Origin: RI-231 sp041394905
Lineage (GTDB): Bacteria; Acidobacteriota; Terriglobia; Bryobacterales; UBA6623
Reading direction: 5' to 3'
Assembly (NCBI GenBank): GCA_041394905.1
Contig: JAWKHJ010000009.1
Span: 1 to 64,000, forward strand
DNA length: 64,000 bases
The notes beneath the pieces are model-generated. The model did no database searches and was not told the DNA's origin. It saw nothing but the letters and a program-made list of their open reading frames with translations. Below are positions 44,754 through 53,515 of this stretch, one piece after another. How positions within the stretch are numbered: the stretch's first letter is position 1; each line of letters begins with the position of its first letter. The translations under genes and the position numbers were made by a program.

Positions 44754-44830
44754 CGAAGTTCTCTTGGGATACGCGGCGAGCGGACGGAGAGCCCGCGCCG
44801 GTAAACTCACAGGATACCGGAATCCCGCCG

Positions 44831-45571
44831 ATGGACCGTCTTTTTGGAATTCATGCCGTCACCGCCGCGCTCGAAGCCGGGCGTCCTCTCGATCGCGTCC
44901 TGATCGCCCGAGGAGCCGGAGGGCCGCGCATGCAGGCGGTGATCGACGCCTGCCGCCAGCTCGGAGTGCCGGTGCGCTTCGAGCCGCGCGACCGGCTGGA
45001 CAAGGAGGCGCGCGGGGGCGTCCATCAGGGCGTAGTCGCCTTCGGGTCGGCCCGCCGCGCGGTCGATCTCGCCGACATCCTCGAGCAAGCCGAGGACGAC
45101 GCGTTAGTCGTGGTGGCCGACGGAGTGGAAGATCCGCACAACCTGGGCGCCATCATCCGCTCGGCGCACGCGGCCGGCGCGGTTGCTCTGATCACGCCAG
45201 AGCGGCGCTCAGTAGGCATGACGGACACGGTCGCCAAGGCCGCCGCCGGGGCGCTCGAATTCTTGCCGATCGCGAGGGTGAAGAACATCAACCGCGCGCT
45301 CGATGACCTCAAAGAAGCCGGCTTCTGGGTCTACGGCTTGGACGAGCGCGGCGAAGACACTTGTTGGGAAATCGACTGGAGGGGCAAGACGGCGCTCGTC
45401 CTCGGCGCGGAAGGCCACGGGCTGCACCGGCTGACCGCGGAAAAATGCGACCGGCTGGCGCGGATTCCGATGCAAGGGCAAGTAGCTTCGTTGAACGTGT
45501 CCGTGGCGGCCGGTGTGGCGCTGTTCGAAGCGGTGCGCCAAAGGTCGGACGCGGAGAGAAAGCGGCAGTAG
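44831..45571 (+). CDS. rlmB: 23S rRNA (Gm2251)-2'-O-methyltransferase, TrmH/RlmB family
   Basis: 246 residues. The N-terminal substrate-binding domain (FGIHAVTAALEAGRPLDRVLIARG) is followed by the SPOUT knotted fold: GVEDPHNLGAIIRSAHAAGA, VLGAEGHGL, SLNVSVAAGVALFEA. These are the three TrmH motifs. Divergent from aroC with a 77-base gap. Confidence 0.93.
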   Translation: MDRLFGIHAVTAALEAGRPLDRVLIARGAGGPRMQAVIDACRQLGVPVRFEPRDRLDKEARGGVHQGVVAFGSARRAVDLADILEQAEDDALVVVADGVEDPHNLGAIIRSAHAAGAVALITPERRSVGMTDTVAKAAAGALEFLPIARVKNINRALDDLKEAGFWVYGLDERGEDTCWEIDWRGKTALVLGAEGHGLHRLTAEKCDRLARIPMQGQVASLNVSVAAGVALFEAVRQRSDAERKRQ

Positions 45572-45589
45572 AATGAGAGCGGAGCGGCC

Positions 45590-45862
45590 ATGACCATCAC
45601 GATCGAGATTCCGCCCGACATCGAAGAGGCGCTGCGCGAGCAATGGCAGGATCTGCCGCGTGCGGCCTTGGAAGCAGTGGCCCTCGAGGGTTACAAGCAA
45701 GGGGCGCTGACGCTCGGCCAAGTCGGAGCGCTGCTCGGCATGGAATCGCGGTGGGATGTACGGCAGTACTTGGCGGATCGAGGCGTGGGTATCGTGCTCT
45801 CCGACGCGGACCTGGATGACGATCTGCGGGGATTGACGAAGTTGGAACCGCGGACCAAATGA
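45590..45862 (+). CDS. UPF0175-family antitoxin-like protein
   Basis: 90 residues: MTITIEIPPDIEEALREQ followed by a helix-turn-helix-like segment (LEAVALEGYKQGALTLGQVGALLGM..WDVRQYLADRGV), the UPF0175 signature. The stop overlaps the DUF3368 start by ATGA. UPF0175 proteins pair with PIN-like DUF3368 proteins as putative antitoxins and autoregulators. Confidence 0.85.
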   Translation: MTITIEIPPDIEEALREQWQDLPRAALEAVALEGYKQGALTLGQVGALLGMESRWDVRQYLADRGVGIVLSDADLDDDLRGLTKLEPRTK

Positions 45863-46338
45863 CCGCGGTCTCCGACACTGGGCCGTTGTCGTATCTCAAC
45901 CTAATTGGTCGGATTGATCTGATTCCGGCCATCTTCGGCAGCGTCGTAATCCCAGTGTCAGTCCACACCGAACTCGCCGATCCCGGCGCTCCAAGTATCG
46001 TTCGCACCTGGGCAGCGAACTTACCCGGCTGGACCTGCGTTCAGAATGCGCCTTCACTCGGATGGGAGTTGGTCAGCGGACTCGATCGCGGCGAAGCGGA
46101 GGCCATCCTTTTATCCAGCGCGATCAGAGCCGAAAGATTGCTCATCGATGAGCTCAAGGCCCGCCGAAGGGCTCTGACGCTCGGGCTAGCCGTTACGGGG
46201 ACTCTCGGAATCTTGCTGGTCGGCCATGAGCGCGGCCTCGTGAATCTTCCCGACGCGCTCGCAGACCTGGATCAAACGAACTTTCGCATCACGCCAGCCT
46301 TGCGCGAAAGCATCCTTCGAAGATCCGAAGTTTCCTGA
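45859..46338 (+). CDS. DUF3368 PIN-like putative toxin
   Basis: 159 residues. The PIN-like fold shows an early acidic site (AVSDTGPLSYLNLI), LDRGEAEAILLSS, and LLIDELKARRRALTLGL. These are the usual acidic metal-binding residues of a VapC-type RNase. Translationally coupled to the UPF0175 gene. RNase activity is a family inference. Confidence 0.85.
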   Translation: MTAVSDTGPLSYLNLIGRIDLIPAIFGSVVIPVSVHTELADPGAPSIVRTWAANLPGWTCVQNAPSLGWELVSGLDRGEAEAILLSSAIRAERLLIDELKARRRALTLGLAVTGTLGILLVGHERGLVNLPDALADLDQTNFRITPALRESILRRSEVS

Positions 46339-46373
46339 CCGCGCGGCAGCAGCGACCACCCTACACTACGGGT

Positions 46374-46892
46374 ATGAAGCGCTTCGCCCTGCTCCTCCTT
46401 TTCGCCGCCGCCGCGTTCGCCCAGAAGCCCCAGCTCGAATACCCCCTGATACAAGGCCATGGCGGCGTCTTTCGCCTGCCGGCCAAGGCGGAACCGCCCG
46501 TCGACGGCGCCCGCATGGTCATCGATGTGACCACGGGGGACTACGACGGCGGGGTCAACAAGGGCCTCGCCCGCGCGGCGCGCTACGTCAATCTGTATGC
46601 GCTGGCCGGCGTGAAGGACGCGCGCGTGGACATCGTGATGCATGGCGGCGCGACCAAGGAAGCTCTGGACGACGAGACGTATCAAGAGCGCTTCGGCAAG
46701 CCCAACCCAAATCGCGAGTTGATGCGGCAGCTGCGCAAAGCCGGCGGCGAGATTGTCGTCTGCGGCCAGTCGATGCTGCACAACGGCTTCGATCCGGAAA
46801 AGATGACGCCGGAGGTGGGTTTGGCGCTGTCCGCGGCGACCGCGCTGACTACGCGCCAAAACAAGGGCTTCGCTTACTTCGGGGTGCACTGA
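46374..46892 (+). CDS. Exported DsrE-family protein
   Basis: 172 residues with a signal peptide (FALLLLFAAAAFAQ). The DsrE/F-like fold is GARMVIDVTTGDYDGGVNKGLARAARYVNLYALAGVKD, VDIVMHGGATKEAL, ICGQ-like VVCGQSMLHNGF. The single Cys sits at the position usual for sulfur-carrying DsrE members, but here it is in an exported protein. The role is unknown. Confidence 0.8.
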   Translation: MKRFALLLLFAAAAFAQKPQLEYPLIQGHGGVFRLPAKAEPPVDGARMVIDVTTGDYDGGVNKGLARAARYVNLYALAGVKDARVDIVMHGGATKEALDDETYQERFGKPNPNRELMRQLRKAGGEIVVCGQSMLHNGFDPEKMTPEVGLALSAATALTTRQNKGFAYFGVH

Positions 46893-46904
46893 CGCGGCTG
46901 GCGC

Positions 46905-47474
46905 TCAGTCTTCCAGTGGAAACAGCGTGTCGATGAAGTAGGACCAGTTCTGTTCGAGTACTGGCCGGTCATCCGTCCGGCGATTGTCGATGACTAGGCC
47001 CTTGTACCAGAGCCGGATCGTGATGCGCGCACCCTGCGGCCGAGTATCTCCTCTTAGCCCGAAGGTGTCGCGCAGACGATAGACCGGCCCGTTGGGGTGC
47101 GGTACATAGCGATCTTCCAGACCCTCTTCCTGAACTGGATCGTTATTGCGGTAGCCGTAGTGGAAGACCTGCCCGGCGCGCCGCTCGCCATCTTCGATGA
47201 AGTTCTCCCGTAGACCGCCCGGAACCGCGAACGAGCGCGCCACCGAATGCGCCTCGCCGGTCGGAACCCAGTTCCCAGGTTCCATCGCCCCGATGAATTC
47301 ACCCGGCTGGATATATGCCGTGCCGCGAATTTTCTGGCGGTATTCGAAATGCCGGCAATCGCGCTCATCGAAGCGGATCGCGATCGTAAACTGCCCTCCC
47401 GCGAAGAAACCATCCCCGTCGCTCCGCAAGGAAGCGGAGCGAACGGTATGGTGATCGAAGGATTGGACGCCCAC
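46905..47474 (-). CDS. Unrecognised protein
   Basis: About 190 residues from GTG 47474, just after the kdgK stop. It is rich in beta-prone aromatic segments: FTIAIRFDERDCRHFEYRQKIRG, FIGAMEPGNWVPTGE, VYRLRDTFGLRGDTRPQGARITIRLWYKG, and the C-terminal VLEQNWSYFIDTLFPLED. It has no signal peptide and no membrane helix. Charged and Trp/Tyr residues are conserved-looking, but I do not recognise a family. It may be read through from kdgK. Confidence 0.5.
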   Translation of the reverse strand: MGVQSFDHHTVRSASLRSDGDGFFAGGQFTIAIRFDERDCRHFEYRQKIRGTAYIQPGEFIGAMEPGNWVPTGEAHSVARSFAVPGGLRENFIEDGERRAGQVFHYGYRNNDPVQEEGLEDRYVPHPNGPVYRLRDTFGLRGDTRPQGARITIRLWYKGLVIDNRRTDDRPVLEQNWSYFIDTLFPLED

Positions 47475-47485
47475 GAGAGAGTAGT

Positions 47486-48523
47486 TTAACGCTGCACGCG
47501 GCCCGAGCCGTCGCCCTTCATTAGCGCCTCCACCTCGGCGGCCGAGAAGCGATTGTAGTCGCCCGGCACCGAGTGTTTCAGGCACGACGCCGCCACGGCA
47601 AATTCGAGCGCCTTTTGCGGGTCTTCCGGGTGGAGGTGCAAACCGCCGATCAGGCCGCCCGAGAACGAGTCGCCGCCGCCCACGCGGTCGACGATGTTCG
47701 TGATGTGATACTTCTGCGAGAGATAGAAGTCCTTGCCATCATAGAGGCACGCCGACCAATCGTTGTGCGATGCCGAAATCGACTCGCGCAGCGTAATTGC
47801 CTGCTTCTTCAGGTTCGGGAACTCGCTGAGCATCTTCTCGGCGAGCTGCTTGTACTTGTCCGTGTCGAGCTTGCCCGAGTGGACGTCGACGTCGATCGTG
47901 ACGCCGAGCGACTCTTGGCAGTCCTCTTCGTTGGCGATGCCGACGTCGACGAACTTGACGAGCTCTCGCATCACTTCCGGCGCAGTCTTCCCGTACTTCC
48001 ACAGCTTCTTGCGGAAGTTGTAGTCGCAGGAGACGGTCAGGCCCTTCTCTTTGGCCTTCTGCACGGCTTCCATCGACAGGTCCGCCGAGCCCTGGCTGAT
48101 GGCCGGGGTGATGCCGGTGATGTGGAACCAAGTGGCGCCGTCGAAAATGGCGTCCCAGTCGAAATCGCCCGGCTTGGCGAGCGCGATGGACGAATTGTCG
48201 CGGTCGTAGATGACCTTGGACGGACGCTGATTGGCGCCGTGCTCTAAGTAATACACGCCCAAGCGGCCGCCCTTGGTGCGCTTGACCATGCTCGTGTCGA
48301 TACCAAAGCCGCGCAGTTCCGCCAGGCAGGCGTCGACGATGGCGTGGTTGGCCGGCAGGGCGGTGACAAACGCCGAAGGGATGCCGTAGTTCGACGTGGA
48401 GACGGCGACGTTGGCTTCGCCCCCGCCAAAGGTCGCCACGAACATGGGCGACTGGAACGGACGCTCGAGGTTGGGCGGCGCGAGACGCAACATGATCTCG
48501 CCGAAGGTGACGACTTTCGCCAT
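47486..48523 (-). CDS. kdgK: 2-keto-3-deoxygluconate kinase (PfkB family)
   Basis: 345 residues from ATG 48523 (MAKVVTFGEIMLRLAPP); the longer ORF runs through non-coding leader. PfkB motifs are FGGGEANVAVSTSNYG and the catalytic loop DRVGGGDSFSGGLIGGL. It phosphorylates KDG to KDPG in hexuronate and related sugar breakdown. The eda aldolase is not in the window. Cytoplasmic and intact. Confidence 0.88.
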   Translation of the reverse strand: MAKVVTFGEIMLRLAPPNLERPFQSPMFVATFGGGEANVAVSTSNYGIPSAFVTALPANHAIVDACLAELRGFGIDTSMVKRTKGGRLGVYYLEHGANQRPSKVIYDRDNSSIALAKPGDFDWDAIFDGATWFHITGITPAISQGSADLSMEAVQKAKEKGLTVSCDYNFRKKLWKYGKTAPEVMRELVKFVDVGIANEEDCQESLGVTIDVDVHSGKLDTDKYKQLAEKMLSEFPNLKKQAITLRESISASHNDWSACLYDGKDFYLSQKYHITNIVDRVGGGDSFSGGLIGGLHLHPEDPQKALEFAVAASCLKHSVPGDYNRFSAAEVEALMKGDGSGRVQR

Positions 48524-48632
48524 GGCTTTCGACTTCCTTTGCGGGCCTACAGGCCTAAGGGGCCAGCATATCAGACCGGTGGAGTTGGAAGGCCCTTGGT
48601 GAAACAGGGCCGCCAGTGAGTTCATCTGCTCA

Positions 48633-49157
48633 GTGGATATGAAAATTGCAAGAACAGAAAGAATTGCAGCATGTTCGCTGCTTGTACTCGCCCTTGGACT
48701 CGCCGCCTGCGGCAAGGTTTACGAATCCGAAGCCGTCTCGACCTTCGAGCTCCCAGCAGGCACTCAATTGATGGTGGAACCCACCCGGGCTTACGCCTTC
48801 GAGGACTTGGAGGCCAATGCGATGTTCACCGGCGTGCTTGCCGCACCGCTGACAGTAGAGGGCATGCTGATCGCACCTAAGGGCGCTCCGGTCTCTGGAG
48901 CGACCGTCGTGGACGGGGCGGCGCAAGGCGGATACGTGCCTGTCGGAGTTGAGCTAACGAGCATGATGATTCACGGCGGTGACGAGGCAAAGATCTCGAC
49001 CGCTCCCATCTTCCCGCAAGCTCTGCCGGACCCTGAGAACGACACCGAAATCCGCGAGGACCGCGTGCTAGCTTTCGTTCTGGACGAACCAGCGACCTTC
49101 GAATGGTCGATGGACCCATCGGTCGACGCCAAGGAGCTCAGTCCGGTCACACCGTAG
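48633..49157 (+). CDS. Hypothetical lipoprotein
   Basis: 174 residues from GTG 48633 (or ATG 48639). Lipoprotein signal with lipobox LAAC. The rest is beta-rich and acidic (FELPAGTQLMVEPTRAYAFEDLEANAMFTGVLAAPLTVEGMLIAPKGAPVSG). The 'ELPAGT.L.V......APKGAPV.G.V' pattern is seen in exported acidobacterial proteins with no assigned role. Confidence 0.65.
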   Translation: MDMKIARTERIAACSLLVLALGLAACGKVYESEAVSTFELPAGTQLMVEPTRAYAFEDLEANAMFTGVLAAPLTVEGMLIAPKGAPVSGATVVDGAAQGGYVPVGVELTSMMIHGGDEAKISTAPIFPQALPDPENDTEIREDRVLAFVLDEPATFEWSMDPSVDAKELSPVTP

Positions 49158-49202
49158 GCAGCGCCTGCCAAACCGCTTCGGTCGCGCTACGATAAGCGCG
49201 AT

Positions 49203-50684
49203 ATGCTCAGCCGCCGAAGCTTTCTCGCCGCATCCGCGGGCGCAGCAGCCGCTCCCTTGATGGGGCAGTCCAATCGCCGCCCGAACGTCCTTTTCTGTAT
49301 CGCCGACGATTGGGGCTGGCCCCACGCGGGCGCCTACGGAGCGAAGTGGGTCAACACGCCCGCATTCGACCGCATCGCGCGCGAGGGCGTGCTGTTCAAT
49401 AACTGCTTCACTACGAATCCCAAGTGCAGCCCCTGCCGCGCCACCATCCTCACCGGACGCAACACCTGGCAACTCGAAGAGGCGATCAACCACTTCGGCA
49501 TCTTCCCTCACAAGTGGAAGGTCTACCCGGAGATCCTCGAAGCGAACGGTTACTGGGTCGGCATGACCGGCAAGGGCTGGGGCCCGGGCGACTACGTCTC
49601 CGGTGGCTTCGAGCACAACCCGGCCGGCAAGGAATTCCAGAAATATACGCTCGATCCGCCCGCCGAGGGCATCAACCGCCGCGACTACGCGCGCAACTTC
49701 GAGGACTTCCTCGAGCAGCGTCCCGAGGGCAAGCCCTTCTGCTTCTGGCTCGGGGGACATGAGCCGCACCGCTTCTACGAGGACGGCTCCGGCGCTCGAC
49801 ACGGCCTCGATCCGGCCAAGGTCGAAGTGCCCAAGTTCTATCCCGACAACGGCATCGTCCGCAATGACATGATCGACTACGCCTTCGAAGTGCAGTGGTT
49901 CGACTCGCACGTGGGCAAGGCGCTCGACAAGCTCGAACAGATGGGCGAGCTGGACAACACAATCGTCGTCATGAGTTCGGACCACGGTATGCCCTTCCCG
50001 CGCGTGAAGGGACAGATTTATGAGGACGGCTTCCACATCCCGCTCGCCATCCGTTGGGGCGGCATGCGGGGCGGCCGCGTGGTTGACGACTTCATCAACG
50101 TGCGCGATTTCGGCCCCACGTATCTCGAAATGGCAGGGATCACGCAACCGGACACCATGACGGGCAAGAGCTTCCTCAACGTGCTCAAATCCAATAAGGC
50201 CGGTTGGGTGGACGAGTCGCGCGACGTCATGCTGATCGGCAAAGAGCGGCACGACCTCGGCCGCCCTGACGATGCCGGGTACCCCGTCCGCGCCATCCGC
50301 ACGAAGGACTTTCTCTACGTCCGCAACTACGCACCAGATAGCTGGCCGGCCGGCAACCCCGAAACCGGCTACCGCAACGTCGACGACAGCCCGACCAAGC
50401 GTCTGATCGAGCGCAGCTTTGACAAGTTCTACCGCCTTTCGCTCGGCAAACGGCCGCCCGAGGAGCTATATCGCGTGCAGAGCGATCCTGACTGCATGGA
50501 GAACGTCGCCAACGACCCCGAGTTCTGGAAGGTCAAGAGCGAGCTCCGTGCACGCATGGAAGAGATGCTGCGCCAAGAAGGCGACCCGCGCACCCTCGGT
50601 CACGCCGAGGTCTTCGAAACCTACCGCTACGTGGGCGGTCGCGGGCACAGCTACGACGCTTGGCTCGAAAACCAAAAGGAGTAA
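49203..50684 (+). CDS. Exported type I sulfatase
   Basis: 493 residues with a twin-arginine signal (SRRSFLAASAGAA). The alkaline-phosphatase superfamily core is present. Metal ligands lie in FCIADDWGWP, and the formylglycine motif C75-S-P-C-R-A is in NPKCSPCRATILTGRNTW. The second metal site is in MSSDHGMPF. A formylglycine-generating enzyme is therefore required; its gene is not in the window. It hydrolyses sulfate esters, probably of a polysaccharide, outside the cytoplasm. The next gene is MoaD-like and six bases away. Confidence 0.92.
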   Translation: MLSRRSFLAASAGAAAAPLMGQSNRRPNVLFCIADDWGWPHAGAYGAKWVNTPAFDRIAREGVLFNNCFTTNPKCSPCRATILTGRNTWQLEEAINHFGIFPHKWKVYPEILEANGYWVGMTGKGWGPGDYVSGGFEHNPAGKEFQKYTLDPPAEGINRRDYARNFEDFLEQRPEGKPFCFWLGGHEPHRFYEDGSGARHGLDPAKVEVPKFYPDNGIVRNDMIDYAFEVQWFDSHVGKALDKLEQMGELDNTIVVMSSDHGMPFPRVKGQIYEDGFHIPLAIRWGGMRGGRVVDDFINVRDFGPTYLEMAGITQPDTMTGKSFLNVLKSNKAGWVDESRDVMLIGKERHDLGRPDDAGYPVRAIRTKDFLYVRNYAPDSWPAGNPETGYRNVDDSPTKRLIERSFDKFYRLSLGKRPPEELYRVQSDPDCMENVANDPEFWKVKSELRARMEEMLRQEGDPRTLGHAEVFETYRYVGGRGHSYDAWLENQKE

Positions 50685-50690
50685 AGACCG

Positions 50691-50975
50691 GTGGCGACCG
50701 TCTTCATCCCCACCATGCTGCAATCGCTCGCCGGCGGCTGCAAGAGCGTAGAGGTCGCCGGCGACACCGTTGGCGACCTCATTCGGAACCTCGATGCTCT
50801 TCACCCGGGCATCGAGGCGCGCCTGGTCGACGACGGAGCGTTGCGTTCGAACCTCGCCGTCGCGGTCGACGGCGAGGTCAGCGTAGTCGGATTGCTCGAG
50901 GACGTCCCAGAGGACGCGGAGGTTCACTTCATCCCGGCCATTTCGGGCGGAAGCGCCGAGTCGCGGGCTACTTGA
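50691..50975 (+). CDS. MoaD/ThiS-family ubiquitin-like sulfur carrier, non-terminal GG
   Basis: 94 residues from GTG 50691. The beta-grasp fold is MATVFIPTMLQSLAGG..VEVAGDTVGDLIRNLDALHPG and the conserved C-terminal segment is VHFIPAISGG. In working MoaD/ThiS proteins this GG is the last pair, carrying the thiocarboxylate. Here SAESRAT follows it, so either a protease trims it or the protein is not a classical carrier. It is placed directly after the sulfatase. Confidence 0.8.
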   Translation: MATVFIPTMLQSLAGGCKSVEVAGDTVGDLIRNLDALHPGIEARLVDDGALRSNLAVAVDGEVSVVGLLEDVPEDAEVHFIPAISGGSAESRAT

Positions 50976-51372
50976 CGACCCAGGTGCCGTCCGCGGCCTT
51001 ATCGCGATGAGCGGCGTGGCAGGTCTTGCAGTTCGCGCGCAGCTCGTCGAGCTTGGCCGTGGCGCCGCCCAGGTTCTTGGCCTCCGCCATCGCCGCAATC
51101 TCGTTGGCTTTGGTGATCACGTCCACGCAGGACGCGACGGCATCTTCCGCATTTTTCTGGCTCCAGAACGCCGCCATCCCCCCAAAGTAATCGGCGACGA
51201 TTCTGGACTGTTTCAGGGCTTCGTCCGCGTTTCCGGCTTCTACACTCTTCCCCAGCGCCGCTGTTGCCGCGGCGCCCCCTTTCATCAGCGGCTGATAAGT
51301 AGACAGGTCATCGGCCAGTAGTACTGCGCATACAGCACAGAACAGGACGATTCCTGCAGCAAATTTGGGCAT
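50968..51372 (-). CDS. Small exported cytochrome c (c'-like)
   Basis: 134 residues. A signal peptide (FAAGIVLFCAVCAVLLA) is followed by a helical bundle with a C-terminal heme site CKTCH, typical of cytochrome c' and c-556, where the heme motif lies near the C-terminus and no Met ligand follows. It is periplasmic and binds one heme. It overlaps the MoaD gene's end by 8 bases (convergent). Confidence 0.8.
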   Translation of the reverse strand: MPKFAAGIVLFCAVCAVLLADDLSTYQPLMKGGAAATAALGKSVEAGNADEALKQSRIVADYFGGMAAFWSQKNAEDAVASCVDVITKANEIAAMAEAKNLGGATAKLDELRANCKTCHAAHRDKAADGTWVVK

Positions 51373-51542
51373 TCAGGATCTCCTTGTCGGCATCAGGGCC
51401 ACGAAGAGGATACCCAGGAGCGGGCTACGGCGCAAGTCGTAGCCTTGCACTTGCGTCCGCACGCCGTCGTGCTCGCATAATCATGCAGACACCGCTCGAA
51501 GAAACGCGTCCCCAGAAGGCGCGTTCCCTACGGAGGGACTGA

Positions 51543-51944
51543 ATGCATACACCACTGATCTCCGCAGCCGCTGTTTGCGCCGTGGTCTTCACGGCGGGCT
51601 GCGCGCCATCACAACCCGACTTGGTCGCTGAGCCGATCGAGTCCGACGCCGAGCCGGAAGGCTACTGCCGCAAGAGCGGCGCGGGCGTGACGATACGCGT
51701 AAAGAACGCGTCGAACGCAGCATTCAATCAGGAGACGACCACCATGGTCATCTTCTCGCCCGGCGGCCCGCGCAACGTCCAAACATCCCCCATGGCCCCT
51801 GGCGAATTCCGCGACGTGACGGTGGATCTACCTGCGGAGTGCTTCGTCCCCGATTGCAACTTCGCGATCACCGTCGACGCGGACGAAGAGGTCGAGGAGT
51901 CGAACGAAGCAAACAATACCGTGAGCGGGGTCTGCTCCACCTGA
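51543..51944 (+). CDS. CARDB-like lipoprotein
   Basis: 133 residues with a lipobox (VFTAGC). One Ig-like CARDB domain follows: DLVAEPIE, VTIRVKNASNAAFNQETT, VFIDVDLPAEC-type strands, then FAITVDADEEVEESNEANNTVSG. The last segment is the CARDB signature. Cys pairs (GYC, ECF, DCN, VCST) could form disulfides. It is a probable surface adhesion or binding module. Confidence 0.7.
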   Translation: MHTPLISAAAVCAVVFTAGCAPSQPDLVAEPIESDAEPEGYCRKSGAGVTIRVKNASNAAFNQETTTMVIFSPGGPRNVQTSPMAPGEFRDVTVDLPAECFVPDCNFAITVDADEEVEESNEANNTVSGVCST

Positions 51945-51967
51945 ACTGCCCTAGGCGGCGCTCCTTG

Positions 51968-53140
51968 TCAGGCAGCGTCGTCCCAGGGAAGCTCGCGCTT
52001 GCTCCACCCGCCGAAGAGCGGCAATCGCAGCCGCTCGAGTTGCGGGTCGCGCGCCGCAAACGCCGCTTCCAGATCCGCGTTTGCATCCTGGCCTATGCCC
52101 AACCGCGCCGCTGCAACGCAAACCCGCGAGATCTCACCGGCCTCGGCCCGCGTAACAAGCCTCGCGAGATCGTCAGCCGCCTTCTCGGACCCCATTGGCG
52201 CGGCGTAGACAGCTAGCGCCACGCTCCAGGGATCTTCCGGCGCTCGCAGCCGCGCCTGCTCCAGCTCCGCGCATGCCTGCTCACATTCGCCCTGCGCGCA
52301 ATAGGCCGCCGCCGCCAGCAGGTGCGGACCGTACAATCCGGGCTCGAAGTAAGAAGCGGCGTGCGCCTGTTGCAGGGCCTCTTCCGTCTCGCCCTGCATA
52401 CAGAGCTCCCAGCCCAACGCCAGCCGCGCGCGCTCGTCGTTCGGGTCGAGCCCGACCGCGCGCTCATGCTCTTCGAGCGCTTCAGCCTCATTGCGCCGCA
52501 TGCCCTGCAGTCGGCCCAGCAGTGATCGGGCGCGCGCGGATTCGGGTGCGATGCGCAAGACCTTGCCAATGCCCGCCTGCGCTGCTTCAGCATGAAACTG
52601 CAGCAACTCCGCCGCCGCCAGGGTCAGCATCGCGCGCGGGTAAGCGGCATCGAGATCGAGCGCCTTTCGCGCCTCCACCACTACATTGGCTAGCAATGAC
52701 CCAGCCGGCCCGAAACCCATCTCCGCCAGCGCCAGCCGGCAGGATGCCAAGCCGTCGAACGCGGCTGCGCAGTTGGGGTCTTCGAGCGCGGCCGCCTCGA
52801 ACACCGACGCTGCCTTGGCGATCTCTGCCATGGTGCGCCGTCGCAGGTGGCGGAATCCTCGATCACAAAGCGGCTGCGCCGACGAGGCGTCCCGCGCGGA
52901 CGACAGAGCAAACTCCGGCACATAGCCGCCCTTGGGCATCGTGATGCGGACGGGTTCGCTCGCGCCTGCGTTGGCATAATAGTCGGCCAACTTCGAACGC
53001 AGGCGAGCTGCATCCACGCGCACAATGTTATCTTCGGCCGGGTCGAAAGCGTCTCCGCGGTCGAAGACCTCCATGCCGATGACGATCTCGCGCAGGTCAT
53101 CCAGACGCCCATCCAGAGCGCCTTCCACGACGAAGCGCAA
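51968..53140 (-). CDS. TPR protein with acidobacterial regulator-like N-terminus, frameshifted start
   Basis: 390 residues in this frame, but the true start is ATG 53244 in another frame (MSRGPLQPTREQILETLERIERSKGF). One base added in the GGTTTT run near 53180 joins it to SALAADDAFLRFVVEGALDGRLDDLREIVIGMEVF. That opening and the following RVDAARLRSKLADYYANAGASEPVRITMPKGGYVPEF are characteristic of acidobacterial 'transcriptional regulator-like' TPR proteins. About five TPR units follow (AALEDPNCAAAFDGLASCRLALAE, DPNDERARLALGWELCMQGETEEAL). It is probably a cytoplasmic regulator or scaffold. Confidence 0.8.
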   Translation of the reverse strand: MRFVVEGALDGRLDDLREIVIGMEVFDRGDAFDPAEDNIVRVDAARLRSKLADYYANAGASEPVRITMPKGGYVPEFALSSARDASSAQPLCDRGFRHLRRRTMAEIAKAASVFEAAALEDPNCAAAFDGLASCRLALAEMGFGPAGSLLANVVVEARKALDLDAAYPRAMLTLAAAELLQFHAEAAQAGIGKVLRIAPESARARSLLGRLQGMRRNEAEALEEHERAVGLDPNDERARLALGWELCMQGETEEALQQAHAASYFEPGLYGPHLLAAAAYCAQGECEQACAELEQARLRAPEDPWSVALAVYAAPMGSEKAADDLARLVTRAEAGEISRVCVAAARLGIGQDANADLEAAFAARDPQLERLRLPLFGGWSKRELPWDDAA

Positions 53141-53259
53141 AAACGCGTCATCCGCAGCGAGCGCCGAAAACCCTTACTGCGTTCGATGCGTTCAAGTGTT
53201 TCGAGGATTTGTTCGCGGGTCGGCTGCAACGGGCCACGGCTCATGCGCCGACCAGGATA

Positions 53260-53472
53260 CTATGCCGCGTAGGCCGGCTCTTTCGGGATGATCATCCAGA
53301 GGATGATGTAGGCCAAGATGCCCGGGAACGCAACCGACGCGATCGAAACGATCACGTAAAGGATGCGCACCAGTGTCGGGTCCCAGCCGAGCCACTCCGC
53401 CAAGCCGCCGCATATTCCGGCAATCATCCGGTGACGGCGGGAACGATAGAGAGGGTTGGAAGTTCGCGCCAT
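53260..53472 (-). CDS. PspC-domain membrane protein
   Basis: 70 residues: LYRSRRHRMIAGICGGLAEWLGWDPTLVRILYVIVSIAS, then a second membrane helix and IPKEPAYAA. This is a complete PspC domain, a small inner-membrane protein usually linked to envelope-stress sensing. No psp operon is visible here. Confidence 0.9.
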   Translation of the reverse strand: MARTSNPLYRSRRHRMIAGICGGLAEWLGWDPTLVRILYVIVSIASVAFPGILAYIILWMIIPKEPAYAA

Positions 53473-53515
53473 TGCACTAGTAGATACGAATGGCGGCCCC
53501 GTTTGTTTCCTGAAA

